This document shows, piece by piece, positions 1 to 14,200 of a DNA stretch of 64,000 nucleotides. The DNA is from Spodoptera frugiperda (lineage: Eukaryota > Arthropoda > Insecta > Lepidoptera > Noctuidae). Where the stretch lies: the NCBI RefSeq assembly GCF_023101765.2, contig NC_064230.1, positions 6,448,001 through 6,512,000 of the forward strand, in the 5' to 3' direction. The notes beneath the pieces were generated by a model, which saw only the letters and a list, made by a program, of their open reading frames with translations, had not been told where the DNA came from and did no database searches. The first letter of the stretch is position 1. Every line of letters starts with the position of its first letter. A program made the position numbers and the translations under genes.

Positions 1-196
1 GTAGCAACTTAATAATTGCTGCTCTCAAAGATGGAAGCCTTAAGTTCAGCATTAAGATCTAATAATTTATTTAAACCTTCATTATTAAACAAAAGGCAGA
101 ACTTTGGGACACAAAAGTCAAGTTATACATAATATTAAACAGAAAACTTTAGATACTTTGACTGTGAATTCAAAAGGTAGCTGGTGCAGATTATTT

Positions 197-478
197 AAGT
201 GTGGGAGAGCTATGCTTCGGCACTGCTGTGTCGGCTCGACCGGAGTGATACCACGGCCGAGCTGTACACCGACGTGAAATAAGGTTTGCGTTGTGTGAGT
301 GATTTTAGCGGAGGCCCAAATACTCTAATTCTCAATCTTTCCAATCCTTAAATTAATAACTTCTAAAAGGCCAGCAATGCACTTGTAACGCCTCTGGTGT
401 TTCAAGTGTCCATGGGCGGCGGCGATTGCTTACCACCAGGTGATCCGTCTGCTGGTTTACCGGCTTATACGATAAAAA
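197..478 (+). repeat. Repeat C copy (about 280 bp)
   Basis: Full-length copy of the commonest repeat in the window. It runs from 'ATGCTTCGGCACTGCTG' through 'GTGATACCACGGCCGAGC' to 'TTACCGGCTTATACGATAAA'. It has no convincing coding capacity; the small frames it creates recur at every copy. Confidence 0.85.
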
Positions 479-799
479 ATAAAGTAATAGTTTAGTAATC
501 AAACATTACATGGGATACGAAACAGATGAAATTTGGGTGTTACTCCCATTGGGTATAGATATACCCATATAGATATATATCTTGATTTGAACGCGTTAAA
601 CTTCGGAACTACTGGTCCGATTTGAAGAATTCGTTTTGTGTTTTAAAATAAAAAATAAGTACAGTAGTTAGTTTTAAAATAAAACCACAAAAGATACATT
701 CATATCACATTTTAATTATTATTCATTCAGTCTTATATTATAAATAATCATAAATAAATACAATATTATTTCAAAAACATCTGTCTAATTTGTATCTAA

Positions 800-1110
800 A
801 GGTATGTGTCCACTGGCCCGCATCGTACGCATCGCACGCAACGGTTTTTAGTTTGTCTTGTATAGAAACTCATACAACTGCGTCCACTGATCCGCATCGT
901 ACGAACCGTATCATCGGCAATGCGTACATGCGATGCTTACTGATGACGTCATACGGAATGCCGATGCCAAAAATTCGAGTGAAAGTTAGGTAATCCGATT
1001 GCTGATACTCGCGTCCGAATGCTGCCGATATAGTGGACGCAATCAATCCGTTTGATGCCGTTCGATGCGTGCGATGCGTACGATGCGGGTCTGTGGACTT
1101 TTACCTTAAA
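800..1110. mobile_element. Non-autonomous DNA element (MITE) with inverted ends
   Basis: Starts 'AGGTATGTGTCCACTGG' and ends with the related inverse '...TGTGGACTTTTACCTTAAAGGT'. The interior is rich in palindromic CATCGTACGCATCG-type words. A related partial copy lies at 60150-60290, including the shared string 'GAAACTCATACAACTGCGTC'. Confidence 0.6.
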
Positions 1111-1179
1111 GGTACTGGTTCATATGCAAATTTTAAGCACGAAGCATGCTCAATTCAGCCACGAATCGATAGGCGCCAA

Positions 1180-1440
1180 AAGTGTGGGAGAGGCATGTTT
1201 CGGCTTGACCGGAGTGCTACCACGGCCGAGCAGAAAACCGACGTGAAATACCGCTTGCGTTTCGTGAGTTAGGTTTTCGGACGCCCAATTACCCAATCCC
1301 TGATTCCCCAACGATCCTTAAATTCCTAACACCCAAAAGGCCGGTAACCCACTTATAACGCCTCTAATGTTTTGAGTGTCCATGGGCGGCGGTGATTGTT
1401 TACCATCAGGTGATCCGTCTGCTCGTTTACCGGCTTATAC
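1180..1440 (+). repeat. Repeat C copy
   Basis: Second copy in the first 1.5 kb, with the same 'GGAGTGCTACCACGGCCGAGCAG' core (shortened here) and 'CATGGGCGGCGGTGATTG' tail. It differs from the copy at 197 at many positions, so it is not a recent tandem duplication. Confidence 0.85.
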
Positions 1441-1594
1441 CAATAAAAATATTAGACAGATATTTTTACAATATACTGCTGATCACAAAACACTTAAAAT
1501 TAACATCCATATATTTTTTAATATCTACAAAACGACAGAATACACACTATTAAATTATTATAACATACTATTTTATCCCTACATAATATAAAGA

Positions 1595-1759
1595 GACCAG
1601 ACTGGCGATATATTAAAGAAGGACCAAATTAAAAGTACCCTTAACCGACGAGCATGCATGAAAAGACTGATGACTGTTGATGAAGCGAAAGAGGTGTGTA
1701 AGATTTGTAGCAATTGGCGTTCCATTGTCTCTGCCTACCCCCATGGGGGACACGGGTGA
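1595..1759 (+). pseudogene. 3' end of a non-LTR retrotransposon ORF2
   Basis: A 54-codon open frame ends in TGA at 1757. Its last residues include MTVDEAKEVCKIC and WRSIVSAYPHGG, the style of the extreme C-terminus of RTE-type non-LTR retrotransposon polyproteins. Everything upstream (endonuclease and reverse transcriptase) is missing, as expected for a 5'-truncated insertion. The clade assignment is from memory of the motif style. Confidence 0.6.
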
Positions 1760-1937
1760 CTGTTAATATTATGGTAGATTATAGTCTGGAATAACACATA
1801 GGATACTTTTGATCCCACGGAAACGCGGGCGAAGCCATTGACAGAAGCTAGTTTGAAATAAATACGAAAGTTTATGAGTTTGTGTATGTGTTTCTTACTC
1901 AATAATGTTAAAACGGTTGAAGGGATTTTTCTTTTTA

Positions 1938-2136
1938 CATTTGATGGGTCGACGTTTTGCCGCTATCTCGCCTGATGGTAAGTGATGATGCGGCCTACGA
2001 TGGAGCACGTCTGCCCATAAGCAACCTATTCACTCGGGCTTTGAAGACACCCAGGTTATACCCATCAGGAAACACAGACTCTGGCAAAGAATTCCACTCC
2101 CTAGCAGTTCGCACAAGAAAGCTTGTAACGAAGCGG
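1938..2136 (-). mobile_element. LINE 3'-end fragment (family L1-like tail A)
   Basis: Antisense copy of a LINE tail found seven times here. In sense it encodes the end of a reverse-transcriptase ORF with 'REWNSLPESVFP' and 'FKARVNRLLMGRRAP', then a short 3' UTR containing 'GGCGAGATAGCGGC' and 'GTCGACCCATCAAATG'. It lies just 3' of the gene A stop codon. Confidence 0.75.
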
Positions 2137-2222
2137 ATCGAAACAAAATTTGGAACAGGAAACACGAGAACGCTAGCAAAACCACCGACAAAAGATACTT
2201 AGTACCTTTTAAATTTTCAACT

Positions 2223-5200
2223 CTACCAACGCTGACTAGGCCAGAGCAAATTAAACTCAGTACCCACAGCATGAGGCTCAAAATGATTCAACACTGCATG
2301 CCTATTCTCTTGACTGTACGGTTGATCCATCACGATACAATTCCCATACTTATCTTCAATATATCTTTTAATTACATCAGCATAATCAACAACACTGTCT
2401 TTAGTCAATATTGGCATAAAATTATTGAAAGTAACATCTTTACATTTGAGTTTGATTTCAGCATTCACTATTTTAACATTTGATTTCCACATTTTCAAAT
2501 CTAAACCTCTATCTTTGAAGTCTTCTATATTATCGATTAAAGGTTTCGTATCTAGAATTATTATGTTACCTATAGGTATAGTTATTTCATTGTTTTGTTT
2601 TGTTATATCATTTTCTTTTATGTATTTTACTAAGCTATCTTTTATAGCTTTTGTATCAGGTGTAAGTTCATTGCAAATTGGACTTAAATCAACAGTATTA
2701 AGGCATATTTCAGGTTGATTTAAACCATCTTGTCTTAATTTGGTATCAGTTGTAAGATCATTGGAAATTGGACTTAAATCGACATTATTAAGGCATATGT
2801 CTGGTTGATTTAAAATATTTTGTCTTAAATCAAATGATTTTGGACTTAGATTAAAATTATTAAAGTTTGTTTCTGGGCGTGTTAAATCAAGGGATTTTGG
2901 ACCCAAGTTTATAGTGTTAAAGTTGAATTCAGGTTGAGTTAAAATATTTCCAGTAGGTGTGTATATATTTGTAGGGTTGAAATCAAGTCCTAATTTTGAA
3001 TCCATACTTCGATATGTCGGTATACATGGATTACAAATTAAAGGAGGTATATTGTTTGGATTTGTCAAAGGCGTTTGGTAACTTTTGTAACCAGAATATT
3101 TAATATTAGGCATTTCTTTATAATCAAAGTTGTTAGATGGTTGGAGAAGTAAATTATCTAGATTTAGGGTAGGGTTAGGTTCCAAATTTATAGTACTAGG
3201 TCTATTAAATTGATTTGTATAGTAATCGTTTTTGTTAACTATGTAAGGATTTTTATTAGTTATTTCGGGAGTTAGTTCATCTGTTTTGTAGAGTGGTTCT
3301 TGAGCAAATTCTGTGTTATTTTCTTTTTTAGGTATACGATTGTTGTATTCCATTTTTCTGTTTGTGAAGTCTATAGTGTCTATTTTATCTTCATTTCGTA
3401 GTGTATTTATTGGTACTTCTTGTATGTAGTGATTATCTATTAAATATTTTGTGTCGTAAGCTGGTCTGTCTTCATTTATGTAATGTATGTTATCTTCTAA
3501 AAGTTCTTTATTCATTTTATGATCAAATACTTCAGTTGTGGTATCGAATAAGCTTTCTTCTTTTGTATAAAGATTTTCATTGTCAAATTCTTTGTCTTCT
3601 GGTTTTATATCTTTTTCTTCTTCTACGTTATATGGTATATAACCATCTAGTGAATTAGGAAGATTATTTAAATCTCCTAGGCTAGCAAAATCTTTATTTT
3701 CTTTTATCCTAGATTCAGGTATTAAAAATTCAACTGGTGATGTTGGATTTAGTACCTTATTTGTTTGTGGACAAGGTTGAGAATAGCTTGTGATATATGG
3801 AGTGGGAATCTGAGTTAGGTCTTTATAATTTTGTGCTTTTAAGAAAAAATGAGGTTTTTGGATAGGTTTTGGAGTTGGTAAATTGTATGCTGTGTTTAAA
3901 GGTAAATCTGATAGCGGAGTATAAAATGGTGATTGTGGAAGACATATAGGTGTTACTGGGGATTTAGGTCTAGATAAAATAGGGGATAATAGCTGGTAAT
4001 AACTTGGAGATGATATTGGTGATTTAGCACCAGACGAAACGGGACTTAAAGGTTGGTATATAGTGGGGAATGGTGTGACAATTTCTTGCATACATGGTGA
4101 TTTGTAAGATGGTATACATATAGGTGATGGTGGTGTAGTTTTGCATGGTAGATTTTCCATAGGCAATTGTGTTGGCTGACTGCATATAAAAGATTTGTCT
4201 GCTAACGGAGACATTAAATTAGATAATAAAGATATAAATGGTGAATATGACTGTGTAGACACAGTAGATGGCTTCATAGTTTCTGAACATATATTTGGAG
4301 TTGAAGAAATAATTGGAGATTGTAATATATGTGGATGTGTATGTGTTGGCTTTGTATTAAGAGGAGAAATGATGGAAGGTAATGTCTGTATTTGTGTAAT
4401 TGGTTCCAATATTGGTGTGTAAGGTTTAGAAGCTGTAGCAGATACTGGTAAGGTTGGTGTATAGCCTGGCATATTTATTGGTATGCAAGGTGGTTGATAT
4501 TGAATTGGTGGAATACTTGGTTCAAATGTTGGTGTATATGGTGTTGTAGACATTGGTACTGCGTAAGATGTTGGTGAATTAATTATTGGACGATTGGCTA
4601 GAGGATTAGTTGGTGTATACGCTGGTAAATTAATAGGTAAACAAGGTGGTTGATATTGCTTTGGTGGAAGTGTTGGTTCAAATGATTTAGGAACTGTATT
4701 GGATACTGGTACTAGGTTAGATGATGGTAAAATATTTATTGGACGATTAACTAAAGTTTTGTTTTGTGAATACGCTGGTATATTAAAAGGTGTACAAGGT
4801 AGGTAATTTGGTGAAACAATTGGTTCAAATGTTGCTGTACATGGCTTAGGAGCTGTAGTAGACATCGGTACTGGGTTAAAACCTGGTGAAATATTTGTTG
4901 GACGATTGGGTAAAGGTTTGGTTGGAGAATAAGCTGGTATATTAACAGATGAACAAGGTGAGTGATACAGATTTGGTGCTACAATTGGTTCAAATATTGG
5001 CGTGGAAAGTTTAGGAACTGGGTAAGATGTTGGTAAAACATTTATTGGAGCATTGGCTAAAGGAGTGATTGGGGAATAAGCTGGTAAATTAATAGGTATA
5101 CAAGGCTGACTTAAAGGAATAATTGGGCCAAATGTTGGCTTGGAAGGTTTAGGAACTGGGTAAGATGTTGGTAAAATATTTATTGGAGTAGCTAAAGGAG

Positions 5201-8200
5201 TGGATGGTGTATACACTGGTATGGTAGTTGGGACATATTGGTTTGGTGGAACAGTTGGTTCAAATGTTGGTATAGATGGTTTAGGAGCTGTAGTGGATAT
5301 CGGCAATGTTGGTGAAATATTTATTGGAGAATTGGTTAACGGATTTGTTGGTGAATATGCTGGTATATTAATAGGTATACAAGGTGGCAGATATTGATTA
5401 GGTGGAGGTAGGTGATTTGGTGGAATAATGGGTCCAAATGTTGGCTTATATGGTCTAGGAACTGTAGCAGATATTGGTAATAAGTAAGAAGTTGGTGAAA
5501 TATTTATTGAAGTATTGGGAGTATTAACCAAAGGATTTGTTGGTGAATATGCTGGTATATTCATAGATGTACAAGGTATGTGATTTGGTAAAATAGTAGG
5601 TTCAAATCTTGGTGTGTATAATTTCGGAGCTGACGTAGATACTGGTATTGGTTCTGGTGAGATTGGCTTAGTATCTGTTGGAATATTGGCTAAAATATTT
5701 GTTGGGGAATATTCTGGTAAATTAATAGATATACAAGGTGAGGGATAGTGATTTGGTGAAATAAATGGTTCAAATATTGGTGTATATGGTTTAGAAACTG
5801 TAGTAGATATTGGTAACGGATACGATGATGGTGAAATATTTCTTGAAGTATTGGTCAAAGGTTTGTTTGGTGAATATGCTGGTATGGTAGTTGGGAGATA
5901 TTGATTTGATGAAACAGTTGGTTCAAATGTTGGCATAAACGCTTTGGGCGTTATAGTAGATATCGTTACTGGGTTAGAAGTTGGTGATAGATTTATTGGA
6001 GTATAGGTTGGTGAATACGTTGGTATATTAACAGATGTACAAGGTACATAATTTGGTGGAACAGTTGGTTCCAATATTGGCGTGTATAATTTAGGAACTA
6101 TAGTGGATACTAGTGAATTTATTGGAGTATTTGATGTTAAATACGCTGGTATATTAATAGATGTACAAGGTGAGTTTGGTGAAATAGTGGGTTCAAATGT
6201 TGGCATATATGGTTTAGGAACTATAGTAGATACTGGTGAATTTATTGGAGCGTTGGCCAATGGATTTATTGGTATACAAGGTGATAGACATGGCTTTATA
6301 GATGGTGCTTTTATTAAATTATATGACGATAATGGTGGTAGCTTAAAAAATGATGATGGGACTTCAATAGGTTGAATATTTCCTGAACCTAAACTTAATG
6401 GTTTTGAAGGCATTACGTTTATACATGGAGAAGAAATAGAAGATTCAGTTTTAGGTAATAATGGTCTTAAACATGGTATGTTTGATACAAATGGAAGATT
6501 TTGAGCTATATAATTTTTCGTTGGTAATAAAATTGGTTTAATTGGAACTGGTGTTTCAGTTGTGCATGGTAATTTAGGAGTATATGAAGATGGGTGTGGT
6601 GATATTAAAGATGGGATTTGGACTGTAGAAGTGTATGGTGTGAAGGAATTTAAACCATTTGATAGTGGTAATAGAGGCGACATTTCTATGGGAGAGACAG
6701 AAGAAGTGATGAAAGGATTTTTTATTCCTGACAAAGGATTTTGAACTGTATATCCAGTAGCATAAGGCTGATGTTCTTTTAGTTTAAAGGAATTTAAACA
6801 ATTTGACAGTGGTAATAGAGGCGACTTTTCTATAGGAGAAACAGAAGAAGAGATGAAAGGATTTTTTATGCCTGACACAGGATTTTTAACTGTATATCCA
6901 GTGGCAAAAGGTTGATATTCTTTTGGACTTAACATTTCTAGATTTTTATTGAAATCTGGACTTACATTTGGAATATAACTGGTTATAGGTGGCTTAGTAT
7001 ATGGTGTTGAACTTACAGATGGTAGTAATGATGGAATATTTTCACATATTGGTGTTGATTTAGAAAATGGTAGGTAAGGATTAGATGGTAGATCTAAAAT
7101 TTGCATAACAGGTGATGATAATGTTGGTGTAATGGAACTGTAGACAGGTTTTAAAGGCATCTGTGATTTAAAAGAAGACTTAAATGATGGTAAAGAAGGT
7201 TTATTTTCCAATGGCGTAACATTTGATGTCAAAGGTGGTATAGGTAAAGTTTTAGTTGGATAACTCGGTGTGTATGTAGAATAATCTGTTATAGAACCTG
7301 GAATAGTTACAGGTGTAGTACAAGGTAAAGGAGTCAATTTTGGAGTACTATAAACCATAGGAGAAGACGAAAGTGTTTTAAACGGACTTTTGTAAGAAGA
7401 AGCAACAGTATTATCACATGGTAAAGATAAAACAGTACATGGAGATACACTAGGCAAAGGATTTGAGACTTTATTTACTGGAGAATATGGTTTAGATTCA
7501 AATGGAAGGCATGGTTGTTCTTTTACTTGTGATAAAGGTATTAATGGTGTGACGTCTAAGATATTTGGAGCTGATGATGGAGTTACACTAGCTGAAGGAT
7601 ATGAGACTTTATTTACTGGGAAATATGGTTTAAACTCCGATGATGGAGTAGGAGTCACAGTTATGGGTATAGGTTGACATGGTTTTGTAGATGTTAAGTA
7701 TTGAAGATTGTTTGGTAATGAATTAGTTAAAGGCACTGATGATTTTAAAAATGATTTAGGCATAGGAGTTAATAGAGATGATTGAAATGATCCAGTAGGT
7801 AATGAAGCTATGTTTGGTGGTGAAAATGTAGATGTAGGAACAGTTGGGTAAGCAGAAATGGGTATATTTTGTAAAGGTTTCATTGATATACTAGGAGTAT
7901 ATTTCATTGATGACGGTGTAGATAAAGGAGATATTACATTTTCACAAATTGGTGACAATTTAAATGGATTGACTTTGTCTAATGTTGATTTGTAAGGTGT
8001 AAGCGATAAGGGTTTCAATATCTGTGAAGGTAAGGTTGAAATTGGTGTGGCATATTTCAGACGAGATGGAACAGTTTCAATAGGTAAGCTCTTAAATGTA
8101 TTTTGTGGAAGATTTGCTCTCAGTGATGGAGAGATAGTTTTTACAAAAGCATCTCTATTAGGAGAGGCATAAGGCAGCAAATCCTTTTCCTCCTGTATGT

Positions 8201-11200
8201 AATTAAGTTCTTGTGTCTCTGAAATAAATGGTTCTTCATGGTTTTTGTCAAACAAATCATTACTGTATACTAATCTATTGTCCTCAGCGTTATAAACGTC
8301 TGTTTTAGCTATACTAGTCTCTGTATCCTCTTCATAAGGTCCAAAATCCTTTAAATCATTCTCATCCATAGCCTTATCAACATCTGTTTTAGCTATATTA
8401 GTCTCTGTCTCCTCTACATAATGTTCAAAATCCTTCAAATCTATTTCTGACCAGTTAAAACTGTCAGTTTTTGGAAGTGTATTTTCATTAATAGGTTTAT
8501 TCTCAATCTTGATTAGATTTAATGGAGTTAATTGAGAATTTGGTAATATTAAAGATTGTGGTCGCAAGTTCTCTAAATTCTTATGTAAAGACAAATATTC
8601 ATTAGTAACTGAAGACATATCTGACAAAGGAACTGGTGTGGATTCTGTTGATGGAGTCAAAGAAGCGAGTCTAGTCTCTATCACTGGTGTATAAGGACTA
8701 TATTCGCTTGAATGAGGTGCTGATGTTAAGGGTGTATTTTGAATAGCAAATGGAGTTATAAAACTGTTTACTTTTGGTCTAGCAAAAGATACCGGGCTTG
8801 CTATAGGAGTTTGAGTTTTATCGTAGACAGTATAAGGCTCATATTTGCTTGGCGTTAAACTGTATATTGGATTAGGAGACTTCAAATTATTAACTCCTAT
8901 ACTTGGTCTAGCATAAGGCGCTAAGCTTGACATCCAAATTGGAGCTTTATCATCAGTAGTATATGGTTTAAAATCGACTGTAGGTAAATTATACATTGTA
9001 TAAGGAGGATTTAGGTTGTTAACTCCTAATATTGGTCTAGCTAAAGCCACTGGGCTTGCCATTGAAATTAGAGTTCTATCTTCACTGACACACGGTTCAA
9101 AATCACCTTGTATTACACTATACATTGGTTCTTTCAGTTCAGATATAACATTTGCATCAAACTGAGGTATAGAACGTGATTGTTTGTCTCTTTCTAAAAG
9201 ACTTTCTATCTCATTTATAGTTTCTTTGTCTATTATAAAATTATTGTCAGTTTCTTTCATTAGAAGATTTGGCATTCTATGTTTTATATCTAGTATTCCT
9301 TTAGGTTCAAAATACGATGGCATATTTAGATTTTCAATATATTTTATTGAATTAGTACTCAAAGGTTTAATTTGGTTCATACTAGTTAAAGGTGGAGTTG
9401 ATTGTATTTTAAACTCTATTGGCATTGGAATAGAGTTTAGAATAGATGTAGATGATACAGTAGCTGTGTTAGGAGGTAAAGTACTAGTAACATGTGCATC
9501 TCTTGACATTTCAGATTTAGGTTGTTCTAAAAGAGACATTATTTCATTGAACAATAGAGACTCTTTTTCTTTATCAATTATTTGAGATTCTGGTTTCAAA
9601 TATGGAAATGAAACTTTAGATTTTAACAGTTTAGGTATATATTCATTTGGAGTGAAGCATTTCCATTCTGATAATGGAGTATTTATTGGAACGGACGAAA
9701 TCTGGAAATATGGTTTATATTCTGGAATTTGTGTTGATATTTTGGAAAATTCTGGTGTCATTGCTATTGGTGTTGATGAAAAAGGAGTAGCTATGTTTTG
9801 TGCAGGAGTTACAGATGATGGTATCGCCCATTTGTTTACAGGCGAGTCTATTAGTGTGTTAAAACAAATGGGAGCTTTAGATATAGGTAAAGGAAGTTGT
9901 GTGTTTAATTCTCTTGGTAATTTTATGCAATCAGCTCTTGGCAAAGAATTTATAATTGAAGTATAAAGAGGTTTTTGATAATCAGTAGTTGATTTTAATA
10001 AATATGGCGTGTTTGGTGAATAAGGTAATGTTATAGATTGTATACTTGGAAGCAAAGAAAGACTTTGTGGTAGAAATTGTATCGGTTGGTCTTGTAACAA
10101 AGATGGAGAGATATTTAATAAATTTGATGAAGTTAACGTTTGTAAATTTAATGGAGAGACAGGGCTAGAAATTGCTGAAGATGGTGCTAATGAAGATATA
10201 GAGTTAGATAACATTGGACATATATTCGGTACTGATGATAATACTTTACTATTAACTATAAACGGGTTTGTAAGATACGTTGAAGAAGATTTCGTGGGAA
10301 GTGAATTTATAAAGACCTCTGGCAATTTAGGTGCTACAGAGATAGATGGCAATAAATAATTTGAATAAGGCTTAAAGACAGTAAACGAATTATCTTTTAA
10401 TAATGGTTGGGATGGTAATGTTAAAGTTTGATATGGTTTAACTAATGAGGATGATGATGGCGAAGTTATAGGTATTGAAACTGGTCTAGAATTAGGAATT
10501 GCAGGTATAGGTATAAAAGACTTAGATTCTGAAGTACTAGGGAATGCGTTACCAGTTAATATAGGGTTTAAATATAAAGATGGTGGTAATGATTTCAGTA
10601 GGAATGAATTTGGTATGTTTTGTGCAGTTGTAGATATTGAAACTGGTCTAGAATTAGGAATTGCAGGTATAGGTGCAAAAGACTTAGATTCTGAAGCACT
10701 AGGTAATGTATTACCAGTTAGTACAGGGTAAGAATACATAGATGGTGGTAAAGATGAATTTGGGATATTTTGATCAGATACTATGGAAGTTTTAAAAGGT
10801 TTAGGAGCTGGTAAATATAGGGGAGGATACTCATTTCTTGTGTGAGGTAAGAAATTTAAATATAAAGGCGGGGGATATGAAGGAGATAATACATTACTAT
10901 AAGGTATACTTGAAGGATACAAAGATGGTGTTATAGACGTAGATGAAAATACAGGCGTTGGTGGCACTGTGCAAACAAAAGGTGACCCTATACCTGTAGG
11001 TGAAGGTGCATTTTTAATTGATGAGTCATAACCAGTATTGTAATTGTAAAATGAATCTATAGGTGGGAATCTAGATGAAACGAATTCAGGACTTTCTTTT
11101 GTATTAAGAGTGTCTTCTGCGTTTTTAGATACGCTTAACAAATCTGATTCTGTTAGAGAACTGTCTATTGTATTTGCAGAATTTAATATAGATAACAATG

Positions 11201-14200
11201 CATTTTGTAGTTTGTTTGCATCATCAAAGTATTCTAAAGGATTATCTACTATAGTAGGCGTATATTCTTCTACTGGAAGAGTATGACCTACTAAAGAATT
11301 ATCTGCAAATCTATCTTCTACTAAATTGTTAGCTTTACCTCCATCTACTGGTAGATTTACTCTATCTCCTTCTCTGTCATTAGCTAAATAATTATTTGCG
11401 TCTTGATTTAAACTAGGACCTATTAAAGAACTGTCTAGATTTGTTTCAGAATTTAATCTAGGTTTCATTTCTATAGTATTACCTTTAAATAGACTAGCAC
11501 CTATCAGAGATGTGTCTAAAATATTATCACCTTTTATATCAGGAACATGTACAGTACTAACCATTTTCGGAAATATACTGGGACCTATCAAAGAACTATC
11601 GACTTTACCTCCTATAAGATTAAGTGGAGTTTCCTTTAACATCTCTAGACTAGGACCAATTAGTGTGCTATCGAGTGCAGTTGCTACATCATTTGGGATT
11701 GCTATTCTTGATTCTTGTGTTAAAACCTTTTTAGTATCATCTGGTACATTATAAATTAGTTCTGGATTATTTATTTGGACTAAATGTTCGTCTGTTGCGG
11801 GATTAGTAGCTTCTGTATCAGAATTGATATTTATTACTTCGTTTGGAGCATTTGCAGCTAGTAATTTCTCTGTAACATTTATTTCTTCAATATTATTAGT
11901 AACATCATTTCCATCTGTTTGTGTGTGTAAATCACCATCTTTGATATTTGTAGTGGACAGAACTATAGTATCTTCGGGATTTTCTTCATGTTTAGGTGTA
12001 TTTGATACATCTATTGGATGCTCTTCTAGTTCTAATTTCATGTTATCTTCTGAACTATTAGAATCAAGGACGGGTACATCTATATTTACTTCTATATTAG
12101 ATATTCCAGTTACATTTTCTACATTATTCAATGTTTTAATTTCTTCATTTAAACCCGAATCTACAACAGTTCCTCCTAACTTGTTTGTTTCATTCTCTGG
12201 TTCTACAATATCAAAATTAGCATGCGATTCTACACCTTCAACTGTGGTGTTTAAGTCTAATTCTGTTTGTAACATGTCTGTTGAGGCATTAACAGCTTTA
12301 TTATTTATAATTGTGATTGGGTTCTCTATTTGAGATTCAGTATTGTTAGTTAAATTTACATTTATTGTATTTAATTCGTCTCCTACAGGGAATTCTTCTA
12401 CCGAATCTACATTCGATTCTAGTGTTGTTTCTATAATATTTGAATTGAAATCATTATCCGTATCTATACCAGGAGAATCTACTTTTGTTTCATCGCTATT
12501 AGGTATATCTACGTTTATAATGTTAGATACATCCTTTTCAACAGGTTTTTCTACTAAATCTTCTCCTAATTTTGTTTCTAGTGTACCTTTTAATAATTCT
12601 GGTACATTACCATAAGCTGTATCATTATTATCATCCACTATCATATTTGGAGAACGATTTTCAAACATAGGTGCTGAAGATAGTGTTTCTAAACTAGGTC
12701 CTATTAAAGAACTATCTAGTGTTAACTTTGGTAACTGTAATTTTGAACCTAATAACGTAGAATCTAAAGTCGGTAATGCTATTGACTCCGTGTTTCTATT
12801 CAAATCTGATGGTGATACATTTGAACTTGCAAACGAACTAGAGAGTACATTCAAGCCAGAATTTGGACTAACAGGTATGGAATCTAAAGAAGATGCTTTA
12901 GCTGATGTATCTAAGCTTAAACCTGGACCTACTAAAGAAGAATCTAAAGCATTCAATCTATGCAAATCAAGGTTAGCTAAAGTATTAATTTCATTTACCG
13001 TAGTCGGTAATACATTTGGATTAACTGCACCTTTTATAAAATTACTTGGTGATTTATTTAAATCTATATATGGACCGATTAGTGTTGAATCTAAAGGTCT
13101 TAACAAATCTAAACCTGGACCTAAAAGAGCGGAATCTAGAGGTAAAGAAACAACATTTGGAGACCCTAAAGCGCCTAATGTTGACTCAACTGGTGGTTGT
13201 TTGAAATTCAACTTAGAACCTATGAGAGTAGAGTCTAAAGTTGATGGTGATACTAATTTGTTTTCACCTAAAAGAGTGGAATCTAGAGGTAAAGAAACAA
13301 CATTTGAAGACCCAGCACCTGATGGTAACTCAATTGGTGGTTGATTGAAATTCAACTTAGAACCAATGAGAGTAGAGTCTAAATTGGCTGGTGATATTAG
13401 ACCTGATGTTAACTCAACTGGTGGTTGATTGAAATTCAATCCTGAACCTATGAGAGTAGAGTCCAAAGTCGCGGGTGAAGTTAATTTGTTTTCAGTTAAG
13501 CCAGTGGCTAAGTCTAAAGCTTTTGAACCTGTACCGGTTACTAAATAACCAGACTGAGTTAAAAGCTTTATAAGAGCTTCTAAAGTTTCATTGGATAAGA
13601 CATTTGCATTATTTAAATTATTAGAATTAGGTAGTAGTGTTGAAGGATTTAAATTTAAAGATGGACCTGTGAGAGAAGAATCCAAATTTGTGTTTGAAAT
13701 AGAAGATTCATGGACAAAATTTCGACTCTCATCTTCAAATGATGAATGAAAGCTTGGTAAAGTAGTATCTAGACGATTATGTTCTGAAGAATCGAGTGCT
13801 TTGTTCATATTAGCTGATGATTTGAAAGCCGGTACCCAAGATTTGGTAGGAGTAATTGCTTTAGTAAAAGGCATAGCAGTTATATACCCAAATTTCGTAG
13901 GATCTATAGTCATATCGTCGTTTGGAGATAAATGAATGTTGTAAGGACTATATTTCTTTGCTGGTTCCAAAATTTTGTTTGGTATACAAAGGTTGTTTAA
14001 GGGTAGATTTGAACAAATGTTTGATGATGATGGCAGGGGATTTTGATCTTTATAGCTGAAAGGGAGACATGGTTTATATTGAGGGTACCATAGTGAGTTT
14101 GGTGGGAAATTGGGCTTTGTGCTAGGATAATTTAGAGGTGATATTTGTCTGTTGCTGTATGGATATGAAACTAAATTAGGAGGAGTTTTTTTATTAAGTT

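Larger units (their letters stand above)
1..2222. other. Repeat-derived region downstream of gene A
   Basis: Positions 1-195 hold no recognisable gene; a short minus-strand frame there (FNNEGLNKLLDLNAELKAS) ends at about position 10 and may be a tail of something outside the window. The rest consists of two copies of the 280-bp 'repeat C' (197-478, 1180-1440), a fragment of the TE tail family at 570-650, a foldback MITE (about 800-1110), a LINE 3' end (1595-1759) and a second LINE tail (1938-2136). A polyadenylation signal for gene A was not identified; its 3' UTR seems to run straight into repeat sequence. Confidence 0.6.
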
